A stretch of DNA of 21,050 nt from a virus. The position numbers were made by a program, and so were the translations under genes. This document shows positions 1-6,209 of this stretch, piece after piece (positions within the stretch are counted from its first letter, which is position 1; every line of letters begins with the position of its first letter). The stretch is from IMG/VR virus record IMGVR_UViG_3300044970_000512, positions 1-21,050 of that record, one strand, 5' to 3'. The notes under the pieces are model-generated. The model made no database searches and was not told the DNA's origin. It saw only the letters and a list, made by a program, of their open reading frames with translations.

Positions 1-2
1 TT

Positions 3-191
3 CTCAAAGAAGTAGCAGAGGTAAAACACTGCTATGAAGGTCTATTTGGAGATGATTATACTCCAAGTGCTGGTAATTATGATGATGCCTTTGAAGATGG
101 TTGTGCTTATGGTGAGATTACCTTTGCCCGCACTATGTTAGAATGTATTGGTGAAAAGTTTGAGTATCCTTGTATGAAAGAAAATGACTAA
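3..191 (+). CDS. Small protein, 5' end outside the window
   Basis: This is the last 62 codons of a gene entering from the left, read in frame from base 3 to the TAA at 189-191. Its tail has a Cys-Tyr pair, an acidic D/Y-rich stretch and then the pattern YG-ITFAR-LE-IGE. The same pattern closes the protein at 1761-2135 (YGRITFARELLESIGE), so the two are local paralogues at least at the C-terminus. The next gene starts inside its last codons. I recognise no enzyme motif and assign no function. It is probably a small cytoplasmic early phage protein. Confidence 0.75.
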   Translation, partial: LKEVAEVKHCYEGLFGDDYTPSAGNYDDAFEDGCAYGEITFARTMLECIGEKFEYPCMKEND

Positions 192-369
192 CAAACTAAA
201 ATTCACACAAGTATCCAGAGTCATCTGCCCCAAGACTGGTGTTCATTATCTTGATGCGATTGATGAAAATGGATACCATTGGACTGCACAACAAGAAACT
301 GGTGTAGAACGATGGATCACATACAAAGAAGTTTGGAAGAAAGATCCACAACAACCATTAGATCTATGA
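184..369 (+). CDS. Hypothetical small cyanophage-type protein (61 aa)
   Basis: The ORF begins with ATG inside the last codons of the upstream gene and ends by overlapping the next ATG (ATGA), which is the translational-coupling layout used across this region. The protein starts MTNKLKF and contains two short beta-like stretches (HYLDAIDENGYHW and ERWITYKEVW) rich in aromatic residues. This would suit a small beta-rich fold with a Trp/Tyr surface. There is no signal peptide, membrane segment or catalytic motif. Function is unknown. Confidence 0.75.
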   Translation: MTNKLKFTQVSRVICPKTGVHYLDAIDENGYHWTAQQETGVERWITYKEVWKKDPQQPLDL

Positions 370-596
370 AACATCCTGCGAACGATTGGGAATGGGAAGA
401 TACTGCTGAGGAGGCTTTCCTTCAGTGGTTTCATGATGACTATGGAAGTCCCTATTCCCTTCGTTCAGAATGGTTCTTTGGTGATTGTAAAGTACAAGAC
501 GAGAACACATTAAAAGATCTGATGTACAAGTGGTTGCATTCAGCCTTCTTGACGGGTTATAATACTGGCAGATGCACCAAGACCAATGAGAGTTGA
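366..596 (+). CDS. Hypothetical acidic small protein (76 aa)
   Basis: I start this at the ATG at 366, which overlaps the upstream TGA by ATGA. An in-frame upstream ATG at 279 lies deep in the previous gene and is less likely. The protein (MKHPANDWEWEDTAEEAF...) is rich in Trp, Tyr and acidic residues and contains the stretch FLQWFHDDYGSPY. The length and aromatic/acidic content match the other early-region proteins here. No catalytic or DNA-binding motif is visible and I do not recognise a named family. Confidence 0.7.
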   Translation: MKHPANDWEWEDTAEEAFLQWFHDDYGSPYSLRSEWFFGDCKVQDENTLKDLMYKWLHSAFLTGYNTGRCTKTNES

Positions 597-774
597 AATT
601 AATTACAGCCCATCTACGGAACATTATGTCTGGAAACTATGGACTGGCCCTGATGGTATTGATGACTACGAAGGTGTTGCAATCTCACTTGGAGAGTGCT
701 TTGAGGAACTAATTAAATACGAAACTCTGAACGGACTTCATTACTTTGGTGGAACTGAAAATGGATCAAATTGA
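586..774 (+). CDS. Hypothetical small protein (62 aa)
   Basis: The ATG at 586 lies within the last codons of the upstream gene (11-nt overlap), and the stop lies inside the next gene. The protein opens MRVEINYSPSTEHYVWKLW, followed by GPDGIDDYEGVAISLGECFEELIKYE. This looks like a short beta hairpin followed by a helix. It has no signal peptide or known motif. The internal AATTAAATAC near 712 resembles a late-promoter core but encodes L-I-K-Y within the helix, so I do not call a promoter there. Confidence 0.72.
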   Translation: MRVEINYSPSTEHYVWKLWTGPDGIDDYEGVAISLGECFEELIKYETLNGLHYFGGTENGSN

Positions 775-1039
775 CCCTTCACTTATTCTCAAATATGATG
801 ATCATATTTACTATCACGGAGAAAAGTATCAGAAAGTAGTAGAACCCAAGAGTTTTTATGATAAACTCTGGGAAGAACTTGGAAAGAAAGTTGGATATGG
901 TATTGATTGTGATGAACTGACTGATAGGGTTATGGATTTGATTAAAGATAATATTCCAGAACCTTTGGAAAATAAGTATCACTCTGATATTATTGCAGGA
1001 TACAATAATGCACTCAACGATATGAGAGAGAGGTTCTGA
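761..1039 (+). CDS. Hypothetical protein, paralogue of the next gene's C-terminal domain (92 aa)
   Basis: I choose the ATG at 761; an in-frame TTG at 746 is possible but weaker. The second half (KLWEELGKKVGYGIDCDELTD...IIAGYNNALNDMRERF) matches the C-terminus of the following protein (KLWNRVRDELGYSIDCCDEI...LVDGFNHCLDKMKEML) in order and spacing. Adjacent genes therefore share a helical domain of about 70 residues with a conserved G-Y-x-I-D-C core, which points to a tandem duplication. The stop overlaps the next ATG. No function is assigned. Confidence 0.75.
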   Translation: MDQIDPSLILKYDDHIYYHGEKYQKVVEPKSFYDKLWEELGKKVGYGIDCDELTDRVMDLIKDNIPEPLENKYHSDIIAGYNNALNDMRERF

Positions 1040-1764
1040 TGACTGAATTTCAACCAAAACCACAAACACCAGAAGAAGTTGCCGAAGGGCTTCGTAATGC
1101 TATGAAACAAGCAAAGGAAGATGGTGTGATGGATGCTACTCCTTATCTTAAACAAATGACTTTCAAATCTGATATTGAAAAGACCGAAGCAGAAATCAAA
1201 GTGCTTCAAAAGAAACTTGAACTCCTCAAAGAGATTGAGACACACAAATCTCAACCAAGAATGAGGTTTGATTATGGTGGAAAGTTTGAGATTGTCTCTT
1301 ATAATTATGAGGAATATCTTCGTCTTGAATTTAATGATGGAAGCCATAATTGGTCTAAGAGAAAGCATACTGTTGATGGTGTGGTAATGGTTGCTATTAC
1401 TGATGGTGAAACTCATCGTCTGCTTGAAGGATTATGGTTTAATGATGTAAAGAAGGGGAAGTATGATGATGTAGTTGATGAACCTGAACATTATGATGAA
1501 GTAGAGTGGGATGAGAAAGATAATCCAAAACCTGTGGATGAAGTTGTGGATAGGTTGATTAAAAAATACCAAGCACAAAAACTCTGGAATAGGGTGAGAG
1601 ATGAACTTGGATATTCTATTGATTGTTGTGATGAAATTGTAGATTTGGTGCAGAACTGGCTTCCAGAGTATCAATCTGCTGCTGGTTCTCAAAATGTAGA
1701 TACTGAATTACTTGTGGATGGTTTCAACCATTGCCTTGATAAAATGAAGGAGATGCTACGATGA
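1039..1764 (+). CDS. Hypothetical multidomain protein with coiled coil (241 aa)
   Basis: The start codon overlaps the previous TGA. Three parts can be seen. Residues about 1-70 are a charged helical region with a short coiled coil (IEKTEAEIKVLQKKLELLKEIE). Residues about 75-135 look beta-rich (FEIVSYNYEEYLRLEFNDG, then TVDGVVMVAITDG). Residues about 180-241 form the helical domain shared with the upstream 92-aa protein. It looks like a mosaic of modules used elsewhere in this cluster. No catalytic residues are recognisable, and function is unknown. Confidence 0.75.
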   Translation: MTEFQPKPQTPEEVAEGLRNAMKQAKEDGVMDATPYLKQMTFKSDIEKTEAEIKVLQKKLELLKEIETHKSQPRMRFDYGGKFEIVSYNYEEYLRLEFNDGSHNWSKRKHTVDGVVMVAITDGETHRLLEGLWFNDVKKGKYDDVVDEPEHYDEVEWDEKDNPKPVDEVVDRLIKKYQAQKLWNRVRDELGYSIDCCDEIVDLVQNWLPEYQSAAGSQNVDTELLVDGFNHCLDKMKEMLR

Positions 1765-2135
1765 CCGACAGAACCGACGATTGGAGAACTATCTTTGGAG
1801 ACCTCACAGATGCTACTGGGTGTTATGAGATTGATAGGGTAAACATTTATCAACTTACATCACACTTGGAAGAACTCTATCTTAAAATTAGAGAACTTGA
1901 AGGTGGTGAGAAACAAGTTAAATCAGAAACAATAACCGACACACGAAAACTTGAACTTCTTCTAACTGAAATCAAATCCACCGCAAAACGAAAAACTTGC
2001 TATGATGGTAAAGGTGGTGGAGATTATTATGAATATTCAGAGGATCAGGATATTATATTTGATGATGGTGATCGGTATGGTAGGATTACATTTGCCCGTG
2101 AATTGTTAGAAAGTATTGGTGAGAGTTATGAATGA
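1761..2135 (+). CDS. Hypothetical protein, paralogue of the partial gene at the left edge (124 aa)
   Basis: The ATG overlaps the upstream TGA (ATGA). The N-terminal half contains a predicted coiled coil (LEELYLKIRELEGGEKQVK and a second helix, LELLLTEIKS). The C-terminal half has CYDGKGGGDYYEYSEDQDI followed by YGRITFARELLESIGESYE. This tail matches the gene ending at 191, and the helix plus acidic D/Y loop plus ITFAR arrangement recurs. No enzyme motif is visible; it may be a small protein-binding module. Confidence 0.75.
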   Translation: MTDRTDDWRTIFGDLTDATGCYEIDRVNIYQLTSHLEELYLKIRELEGGEKQVKSETITDTRKLELLLTEIKSTAKRKTCYDGKGGGDYYEYSEDQDIIFDDGDRYGRITFARELLESIGESYE

Positions 2136-2673
2136 TGATATGCCATGGGTTAATCTCACACAAAAAGAGATTGAAGAACTCCGCAACAAAAAACACGAAC
2201 TGACTGAATATGGCAAAGAACAACTGAAACGACTTATGAGAAACCAAGAACCTTATCCTGATGCTATGTTTGAGGAAGCTGAGCGTCGTGAAGCAGAACG
2301 CAAGGCTCTTGATGCCCTTGATGAAATCTACGAGAAACACGGGGATGCTATGTTGCGTCTTGCTGAAATTGAGAAGGATCAGTGGGAACGAGAGGAAAGA
2401 AGTAGAACAGTTCTTTCACGATATAATCACTTCTATAATGAAGAATGTTCTGGTATGCCTCACGGGACGCCAATCACACCAGAACATATGCAGGCAATGA
2501 CACTTGAATGTATGATTGACGCTCTCCGTTGTGAGAATATGAACATGGAGTATGATGCCATTGCGATTGATGACATCAAGGATTTGATTGATGGATTATA
2601 TCGTCAGAGTAATGAGTATCTTGAACGAGTGAGACAAAACAATGAACGAAGAATCACGAAAGAAAGCACTTGA
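2128..2673 (+). CDS. Hypothetical charged helical protein (181 aa)
   Basis: I start at the ATG at 2128, which overlaps the upstream stop; a TTG at 2116 is a weaker alternative. Residues about 40-95 form a long, highly charged helix (FEEAERREAERKALDALDEI, then EKHGDAMLRLAEIEKDQWER). The DAM-LAEIE part recurs as KYSDAMKELAEIEGRE near the N-terminus of the next protein, so the two share a segment. The C-terminus is helical with conserved-looking acidic patches. No function can be assigned. The 3' end overlaps the next gene by 32 nt, more than the usual 4 nt. Confidence 0.75.
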   Translation: MNDDMPWVNLTQKEIEELRNKKHELTEYGKEQLKRLMRNQEPYPDAMFEEAERREAERKALDALDEIYEKHGDAMLRLAEIEKDQWEREERSRTVLSRYNHFYNEECSGMPHGTPITPEHMQAMTLECMIDALRCENMNMEYDAIAIDDIKDLIDGLYRQSNEYLERVRQNNERRITKEST

Positions 2674-3031
2674 ATTTGGAATAGAAGCAATTCACAAGTA
2701 TTCTGATGCGATGAAAGAACTTGCAGAGATTGAGGGTCGGGAGAGAGAAACCCCAGTTTATAGGTTCTTTGCGATTGATTACTTTGCGACTGGTGAGGGT
2801 AGATCTATTTGGCTGATGATTTGTCGTTATCATCTTGAAGAGAGGGATTATGAGTTTACAAAATTTGCAAACTTTGTTGGTGATGATCATTATCTACGCG
2901 GATTTGATGAACTTACAGAGCGAGAGTTTCTGGATAAGTATACGCGATTTATTCCCAACCTGATTGCCAATATGCTTCGGAATAAAACTATTGGTACTTG
3001 GCAAACACATTTACACTTTAATCTCTCATAG
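2642..3031 (+). CDS. Hypothetical protein (129 aa)
   Basis: The ATG at 2642 lies within the end of the preceding gene and starts MNEESRKKALEFGIEAIHKY. The first 35 residues are a helix paralogous to part of the upstream protein. The remainder (YRFFAIDYFATGEGRSIWLM...FVGDDHYLRGFDELTEREFL) looks like a small alpha/beta domain. This is the last gene of the first run: a gap of about 80 bp with a strong promoter follows. The C-terminal region has no recognisable catalytic motif. Confidence 0.75.
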   Translation: MNEESRKKALEFGIEAIHKYSDAMKELAEIEGRERETPVYRFFAIDYFATGEGRSIWLMICRYHLEERDYEFTKFANFVGDDHYLRGFDELTEREFLDKYTRFIPNLIANMLRNKTIGTWQTHLHFNLS

Positions 3032-3087
3032 GACACTTTCTAAACTGGCACACGGGAACTCCACAAACCCTGCGAATACCCTATAAT
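3031..3087 (+). promoter_or_regulatory. Early promoter with upstream palindrome (copy 1)
   Basis: A perfect -10 box TATAAT lies at 3082-3087. The imperfect palindrome GGACACTTT...AAACTGGCAC begins at 3031, 51 nt upstream of the -10 start. At 17-bp spacing the -35 position reads CTCCAC, not TTGACA. The predicted start near 3094 gives a short leader to the ATG at 3113. The right half-site AACTGGCAC is the best preserved in the window. Confidence 0.75.
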
Positions 3088-3112
3088 ACACCCATAAACA
3101 CCCATTATTGTG

Positions 3113-3376
3113 ATGACTTTTCAACCCTACAACATTGTTCCTGGAACTGAGATTCTTCATAGTTTGACTGATGTTTATGAACTTTGTGATGAAGCAGAGG
3201 GAATGACTTATCGTGTAGAACTCAATGCTGATAATGCGGGAGTTTATATTCGGTCAAGTGAAAAGGGACATGAAGAAGGTTCTAAAGACATTAGTGAAGA
3301 TATGTCTATCGGCAACAAACAACTTGCAATCGTTGTTGCTCGTCGTATTCTTGAACTTTATGGAGAACTGAAATGA
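3113..3376 (+). CDS. Hypothetical small protein (87 aa)
   Basis: This is the first gene after the TATAAT promoter. I use the ATG at 3113; a GTG directly before it is in frame. The protein (MTFQPYNIVPGTEILHSLTD...) has a beta-rich centre (MTYRVELNADNAGVYIRSSE) and a C-terminal helix (LAIVVARRILELYGELK) that ends much like the ITFAR-LE-IGE tails upstream. That may mean a distant relation, but the identity is too low to insist on. The stop overlaps the next ATG (ATGA). Function is unknown. Confidence 0.75.
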   Translation: MTFQPYNIVPGTEILHSLTDVYELCDEAEGMTYRVELNADNAGVYIRSSEKGHEEGSKDISEDMSIGNKQLAIVVARRILELYGELK

Positions 3377-3636
3377 ACATCAAATTTAAAGGACATTCAC
3401 CGACTGAACGTGAAGTAGAAATCACACAAAAAGAACTCTTCCAACTTTTTGAGATGATGCGTGAAGAGTTTGAAAATCATATTACATTTGCAAGATTTGG
3501 TCGTTCTTATCCGTGCAAACTTGAAAAATCTATTGTAGATTTTTGTGATTCTCATTCAGTTGATGTAGAATACGACAAAGATCGTGTTGCTTTCTTTAGT
3601 GCTATTCTAGACAACCTCAAGAACCCTTATCAATGA
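3373..3636 (+). CDS. Hypothetical small protein (87 aa)
   Basis: The start overlaps the upstream stop, and the stop overlaps the next ATG, so it sits in the middle of a coupled run. The sequence MNIKFKGHSPTEREVEITQK leads into an amphipathic helix (LFQLFEMMREEFENH) and an F-G-R-S-Y-P-C segment, then a closing helix. This could be a small helical regulator or host-interaction protein, but nothing in the sequence identifies it. It has no membrane segment or signal peptide. Confidence 0.75.
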   Translation: MNIKFKGHSPTEREVEITQKELFQLFEMMREEFENHITFARFGRSYPCKLEKSIVDFCDSHSVDVEYDKDRVAFFSAILDNLKNPYQ

Positions 3637-3833
3637 ACACAAGAGCACAAACAATCTGGAACGCATTTTGTGGTGAACTAATTGTAGAACCCACAGATGA
3701 TATGCGAGAAGCTCTTGCGACTGTTGTTCGTGAGATTGTGAATGAGTATCAATACTATCACTTTGGTGATGGTGAAGATATGGTAGTTGATGCTCGTGTG
3801 CTTTATGAACTTGCGGAGGAACTTGAAAAATGA
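3633..3833 (+). CDS. Hypothetical acidic helical protein (66 aa)
   Basis: The ORF overlaps both neighbours by 4 nt. The protein (MNTRAQTIWNAFCGELIVEP...) looks almost fully helical with an acidic C-terminus (YHFGDGEDMVVDARVLYELA). Proteins opening with this pattern, R-A-x-x-I-W-N-A-F, look familiar from cyanophage early regions, but I know of no assigned function. There is no metal-binding or nucleotide-binding motif. Confidence 0.72.
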   Translation: MNTRAQTIWNAFCGELIVEPTDDMREALATVVREIVNEYQYYHFGDGEDMVVDARVLYELAEELEK

Positions 3834-4012
3834 ACGACGAAAAGAACCCTGATGAGATTGTCGTCAGGGATATTGATATGATACACTTTGAAATGATGGA
3901 TGATGGGTTCCTCTGGTGTGGAATCTATCATAAGAATGGCCAGGTTGATCATTTTAACATCACTGCTAAAAAGAATAAACTCTCTACCATTTGGATGCCT
4001 GATTGTGGATAA
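3830..4012 (+). CDS. Hypothetical small beta-rich protein (60 aa)
   Basis: The ATG overlaps the upstream TGA. The protein (MNDEKNPDEIVVRDIDMIHF...) alternates short beta-like stretches: DIDMIHFEMMDDGFLWCGIY and HKNGQVDHFNITAK. This fits a small beta sheet or barrel with one tight turn. It ends in CG just before the stop, and the next gene probably starts at a GTG overlapping this stop. Function is unknown. Confidence 0.7.
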   Translation: MNDEKNPDEIVVRDIDMIHFEMMDDGFLWCGIYHKNGQVDHFNITAKKNKLSTIWMPDCG

Positions 4013-4289
4013 ACTCAAAGTAAATGTGGATCAGAAAGCTTTCTCTATGAAAGTTGATGAACTCTTTGATGTGATTACAAACATCGTTGCACACCCTCAC
4101 ACAGCTATCGTGAAACATGATAGAGAACGAGCTGCGAAGATCTTTCTTGCTCTTCAAGATTATGTCTATAATCACACTGAATGTTGGGAAAATACAGGAT
4201 GTTTTGTATCAGAACCTGCATTAGATTTTGATACATACCTTGAGGGAATCTTTGATGAAGATGAGATTTATGAAATTCATAACATGTAA
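4005..4289 (+). CDS. Hypothetical protein, start uncertain (about 94 aa)
   Basis: The frame is open far upstream, but its upstream part shadows the preceding gene. I place the start at the GTG at 4005, which overlaps that gene's stop; the ATG at 4047 is the main alternative. From there the protein reads as a helical domain (MKVDELFDVITNIVAHPHTA, then HDRERAAKIFLALQDYVYNH) with an acidic tail (DTYLEGIFDEDEIYEI). No known motif is visible. The stop lies inside the next gene. Confidence 0.6.
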   Translation: MDKLKVNVDQKAFSMKVDELFDVITNIVAHPHTAIVKHDRERAAKIFLALQDYVYNHTECWENTGCFVSEPALDFDTYLEGIFDEDEIYEIHNM

Positions 4290-4506
4290 ATGGGAAATGA
4301 TTGCATGGGGATTTGGAGCAATCTCTAATGCAATCTATTTTCGTTTAACCCTAGAAGATAATATAGATAGATGTGCATTTTTTGAAGAATTATCTGCGGG
4401 GTGGATTGGAATGGAGGATGAACATTTAATGTCTCAACCAGGTTTTGATCCTTATAATTTGAGTGGTAGAGATTCTTATTACACTTATGTGATGAGTAAA
4501 AAGTAA
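4270..4506 (+). CDS. Hypothetical small protein (78 aa)
   Basis: I choose the ATG at 4270, which overlaps the previous gene by 20 nt; a further in-frame ATG lies nine codons on. The protein (MKFITCKWEMIAWGFGAISN) has a moderately hydrophobic N-terminal third that could be a weak membrane segment, although charged residues interrupt it. The rest is acidic and aromatic, ending in DSYYTYVMSKK. The stop TAA overlaps the next ATG (TAATG). Function is unknown. Confidence 0.65.
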   Translation: MKFITCKWEMIAWGFGAISNAIYFRLTLEDNIDRCAFFEELSAGWIGMEDEHLMSQPGFDPYNLSGRDSYYTYVMSKK

Positions 4507-4856
4507 TGGACTTTCCAGTGTTCTTAAATAAATGGATAATCGGATTTAATCCGATTAAATACACGCCATTCTGGTGGTGGTATCGTCTTATGAGTCATCA
4601 AGGTTTTCGCTTTGATGATTATCATGTATGGGGAGAGTTTTGGCACTCTCTGAATGGTGGGTGGTTAGATATGAACTATCAATGGGAGTTTGAGAAGTTC
4701 TGGGGTAGGGGAGCAAAACCTGAGAGGATTGTACTACCTGCGAAGGACTTTGATGCTCTTGTAGAACGATTGAATCAACCACCAGATCCTATTGCAATGG
4801 AAAGATTCAAAGAAATACTAAATCGTAAAGCACCTTGGGAGAATAACGATGATTGA
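4506..4856 (+). CDS. Hypothetical protein with DUF1778-antitoxin-like C-terminus (116 aa)
   Basis: The start overlaps the upstream TAA. Two regions differ. Residues 1-70 are extremely aromatic (FWWWYRLMSHQGF, WGEFWHSLNGGWLDM). Residues about 75-116 (RIVLPAKDFDALVERLNQPP...RFKEILNRKAPW) resemble the C-terminal arm of DUF1778/TacA-type antitoxins, where the pattern L-x-x-x-x-F-x-x-x-L-x-x-P-P followed by a KAPW-type end wraps the toxin. The usual ribbon-helix-helix N-terminus is absent. The likeness is from memory and covers only about 40 residues. A perfect inverted repeat (AATCGGAT / ATCCGATT) sits at 4538-4556 inside the coding region. Confidence 0.7.
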   Translation: MDFPVFLNKWIIGFNPIKYTPFWWWYRLMSHQGFRFDDYHVWGEFWHSLNGGWLDMNYQWEFEKFWGRGAKPERIVLPAKDFDALVERLNQPPDPIAMERFKEILNRKAPWENNDD

Positions 4857-5019
4857 AGTAAAAGAAAGAGAAGATGGTTCATTTGATATTTCATGGGACG
4901 AAAATGATCCCACTGAAAGTATCTTGAATACCTGGACAGAACAGGACTTTATTGATTGTATTACGCAAGAATGTAAAAAGATTATTGAAAATGGTTCGGA
5001 AGAAACAACAAGTAACTGA
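4849..5019 (+). CDS. Hypothetical acidic small protein (56 aa)
   Basis: The ATG at 4849 overlaps the last codons of the upstream gene. The protein (MIEVKEREDGSFDISWDEND...) is strongly acidic, with a beta-like FDISWDENDP and a helix TEQDFIDCITQECKKIIENG. The pattern ISWDENDP-ES-LNTWTE-DFI looks familiar from small cyanophage proteins without assigned function. The 3' end overlaps the next gene by 29 nt in another frame. Confidence 0.7.
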   Translation: MIEVKEREDGSFDISWDENDPTESILNTWTEQDFIDCITQECKKIIENGSEETTSN

Positions 5020-5158
5020 GTTTTATAAAGTCGGATACATTCTTGACTATGAACAAAAATGGGCCTGTTACTTTGATTTTAATTGTGCCCAAGAAGCTAT
5101 GATGAAAATGATTCGTAATGGTGTGCATGTGACAGGCATGGAAACCCAGACCCTGTGA
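4991..5158 (+). CDS. Hypothetical small protein (55 aa)
   Basis: I start at the ATG at 4991 (MVRKKQQVTEFYKVGYILDY). An upstream in-frame start would lie wholly inside the preceding gene. The protein is a short beta unit (YKVGYILDYEQKWACYFDF) followed by a helix (CAQEAMMKMIRNGVHV). Its stop codon TGA at 5156-5158 is part of the GTGACAGTT half-site of the following promoter palindrome, so gene end and operator share bases. It closes the second run of small genes. Confidence 0.68.
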   Translation: MVRKKQQVTEFYKVGYILDYEQKWACYFDFNCAQEAMMKMIRNGVHVTGMETQTL

Positions 5159-5212
5159 CAGTTTACTGGCTGTCCACCGATCCCGCCGAAGGGGTTCTGA
5201 TCTTGGTATCTT
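5155..5212 (+). promoter_or_regulatory. Early promoter with upstream palindrome (copy 2)
   Basis: The palindrome starts with GTGACAGTT at 5155 and is followed by ACTGG and a closing CCAC ending at 5177. The -10 TATCTT lies at 5207-5212, 52 nt after the palindrome start. The -35 position reads CGCCGA, so there is no standard -35. The sequence after the -10 is AGCCATGTTGAGAG, shared with the copies at 17736 and 18642. A start near 5219 is expected. Confidence 0.72.
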
Positions 5213-5261
5213 AGCCATGTTGAGAGACATAGGTTGTCTCAAGACAACACAAAACCCCTTC
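5188..5261 (+). repeat. Inverted repeat flanking the promoter, with leader hairpins
   Basis: GAAGGGGTT at 5188-5196 is perfectly complementary to AACCCCTTC at 5253-5261, with the -10 box between them. Inside the leader, GTTGTC-TCAA-GACAAC at 5233-5248 makes a 6-bp hairpin (7 bp if a 2-nt loop is allowed). TTGAGA at 5220-5225 could instead pair with TCTCAA at 5237-5242. The two pairings exclude each other. Whether this controls the downstream gene is inference. Confidence 0.5.
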
Positions 5262-5279
5262 AAGTAACCTCAAGTCAAC

Positions 5280-5666
5280 ATGGCAACTCGCGGACGAATC
5301 GGCATCCAACTCAAGGATGGATCTGTTCTCTCTGTGTATTCACATTGGGATAATTATCCTGAGTGGAATGGTAAGAAACTCAAAGAACATTTTAACTCCT
5401 ATGAACAAGCTGCAGAGCTGATTGATGGTGGTGACATCAGTTCTCTGTGGACTGATACCGATTGGCAGAATAACAAAATGGAAAGCTATCGCACTCTGTA
5501 TTATGCAGAACGTGGTGAAGGTGACACCGAACCTAATCTGCACAATTCCTTCCAAGCTTTCATCAGTGGCGTGAATGATTCTTGGTCTGATTACGCCTAC
5601 CTCTTTGCCGATGGTGAGTGGAAGTGTTATACTCCTAAAGGTAATGAAGAACAAATCCCTGCGTGA
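5280..5666 (+). CDS. Conserved hypothetical cyanophage-type protein (128 aa)
   Basis: This is the first gene behind the promoter at 5155-5212. The protein opens MATRGRIGIQLKDGSVLSVY, then SHWDNYPEWNGKKLKEHF, a combination I associate with a recurrent cyanophage and bacterial small protein without a defined role. It is acidic and aromatic, with an N-terminal beta meander and a C-terminal beta segment (YAYLFADGEWKCYTPKG). It has no membrane segment and no recognisable catalytic residues. There is no strong Shine-Dalgarno before the ATG. A long structured leader of about 60 nt precedes it. Confidence 0.8.
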   Translation: MATRGRIGIQLKDGSVLSVYSHWDNYPEWNGKKLKEHFNSYEQAAELIDGGDISSLWTDTDWQNNKMESYRTLYYAERGEGDTEPNLHNSFQAFISGVNDSWSDYAYLFADGEWKCYTPKGNEEQIPA

Positions 5667-5667
5667 T

Positions 5668-5808
5668 ATGGAAAACCTTATTCAAGTGAAGTATTACTTC
5701 AAGGAACATCCAAACACTACTCTTTCGGTGTTCCTTAAAACTGAAGAACAGGTAGAGGCTTTCAAAGCCAAACATCCTGACTATGTTTATGTTGGAGAAA
5801 CTAAATGA
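5668..5808 (+). CDS. Hypothetical small protein (46 aa)
   Basis: The frame is open from 5575, but the upstream part shadows the preceding gene. The ATG at 5668 lies one base after that gene's TGA. The protein (MENLIQVKYYFKEHPNTTLS...) reads as strand, turn, strand, helix: VFLKTEEQVEAFKAKHPDYV. The ending EEQ-x-x-AF-x-x-KHPDYVYVG resembles a short ferredoxin-like half. The stop overlaps the next ATG (ATGA). No function is assigned. Confidence 0.7.
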   Translation: MENLIQVKYYFKEHPNTTLSVFLKTEEQVEAFKAKHPDYVYVGETK

Positions 5809-6209
5809 AACCTGACAACACTCTTCGCAACGCCAGTATCATTGGTGTTTCTTTTCTTGTCTCTCTGGTGATTATCAATGCTGTTATTGGTCCGATCTAT
5901 AATGTATGGGCACAATCCCTTGCAGGTAAAGCAGAACTACAAAAAGCAGAATATACCCGTCAAGTTGCAGTTCTTGAAGCACAAGCAAAGAAAGATAGCG
6001 CACAGCAATTAGCTGATGCTGAAGTGATCCGTGCTCAAGGTGTTGCTAAAGCAAACCAGATCATCGGTAACTCGCTGAAAGACAATCGTGAGTATCTGCA
6101 GTATCTGTATATTACTGGTCTGGAAGAAGGTTCTAACAAAGGTAATGTGACCATCTATGTTCCTACTGAAGGTGGAATGCCTGTTCCTACTCTGCAAATG
6201 AATAAGTGA
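5805..6209 (+). CDS. SPFH/prohibitin-like short membrane protein (134 aa)
   Basis: A transmembrane helix lies at residues about 9-33 (ASIIGVSFLVSLVIINAVIG). It is followed by an Ala/Gln/Glu-rich coiled coil (ELQKAEYTRQVAVLEAQAKK ... LADAEVIRAQGVAKANQIIG) and a tail NVTIYVPTEGGMPVPTL. This matches the C-terminal coiled coil and tail of SPFH/band 7 proteins such as prohibitin. The globular SPFH domain is missing, since full prohibitins are about 250-300 aa. It is probably an oligomerising inner-membrane protein exposed on one face, and it may interact with host FtsH/prohibitin complexes (inference). It overlaps the next gene by one base. Confidence 0.75.
   Translation: MKPDNTLRNASIIGVSFLVSLVIINAVIGPIYNVWAQSLAGKAELQKAEYTRQVAVLEAQAKKDSAQQLADAEVIRAQGVAKANQIIGNSLKDNREYLQYLYITGLEEGSNKGNVTIYVPTEGGMPVPTLQMNK

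Noticed and set aside
770-799. TTGACC-18-TATGAT promoter-like sequence
   Set aside because: It lies within a run of coupled genes without extra spacing or palindrome, and AT-rich coding sequence yields such matches by chance.
5217-5267. Possible leader peptide beginning ATGTTGAGAG
   Set aside because: The ATG coincides with the expected transcription start, and the same ATGTTGAGAG occurs at other promoters where no leader peptide is possible.
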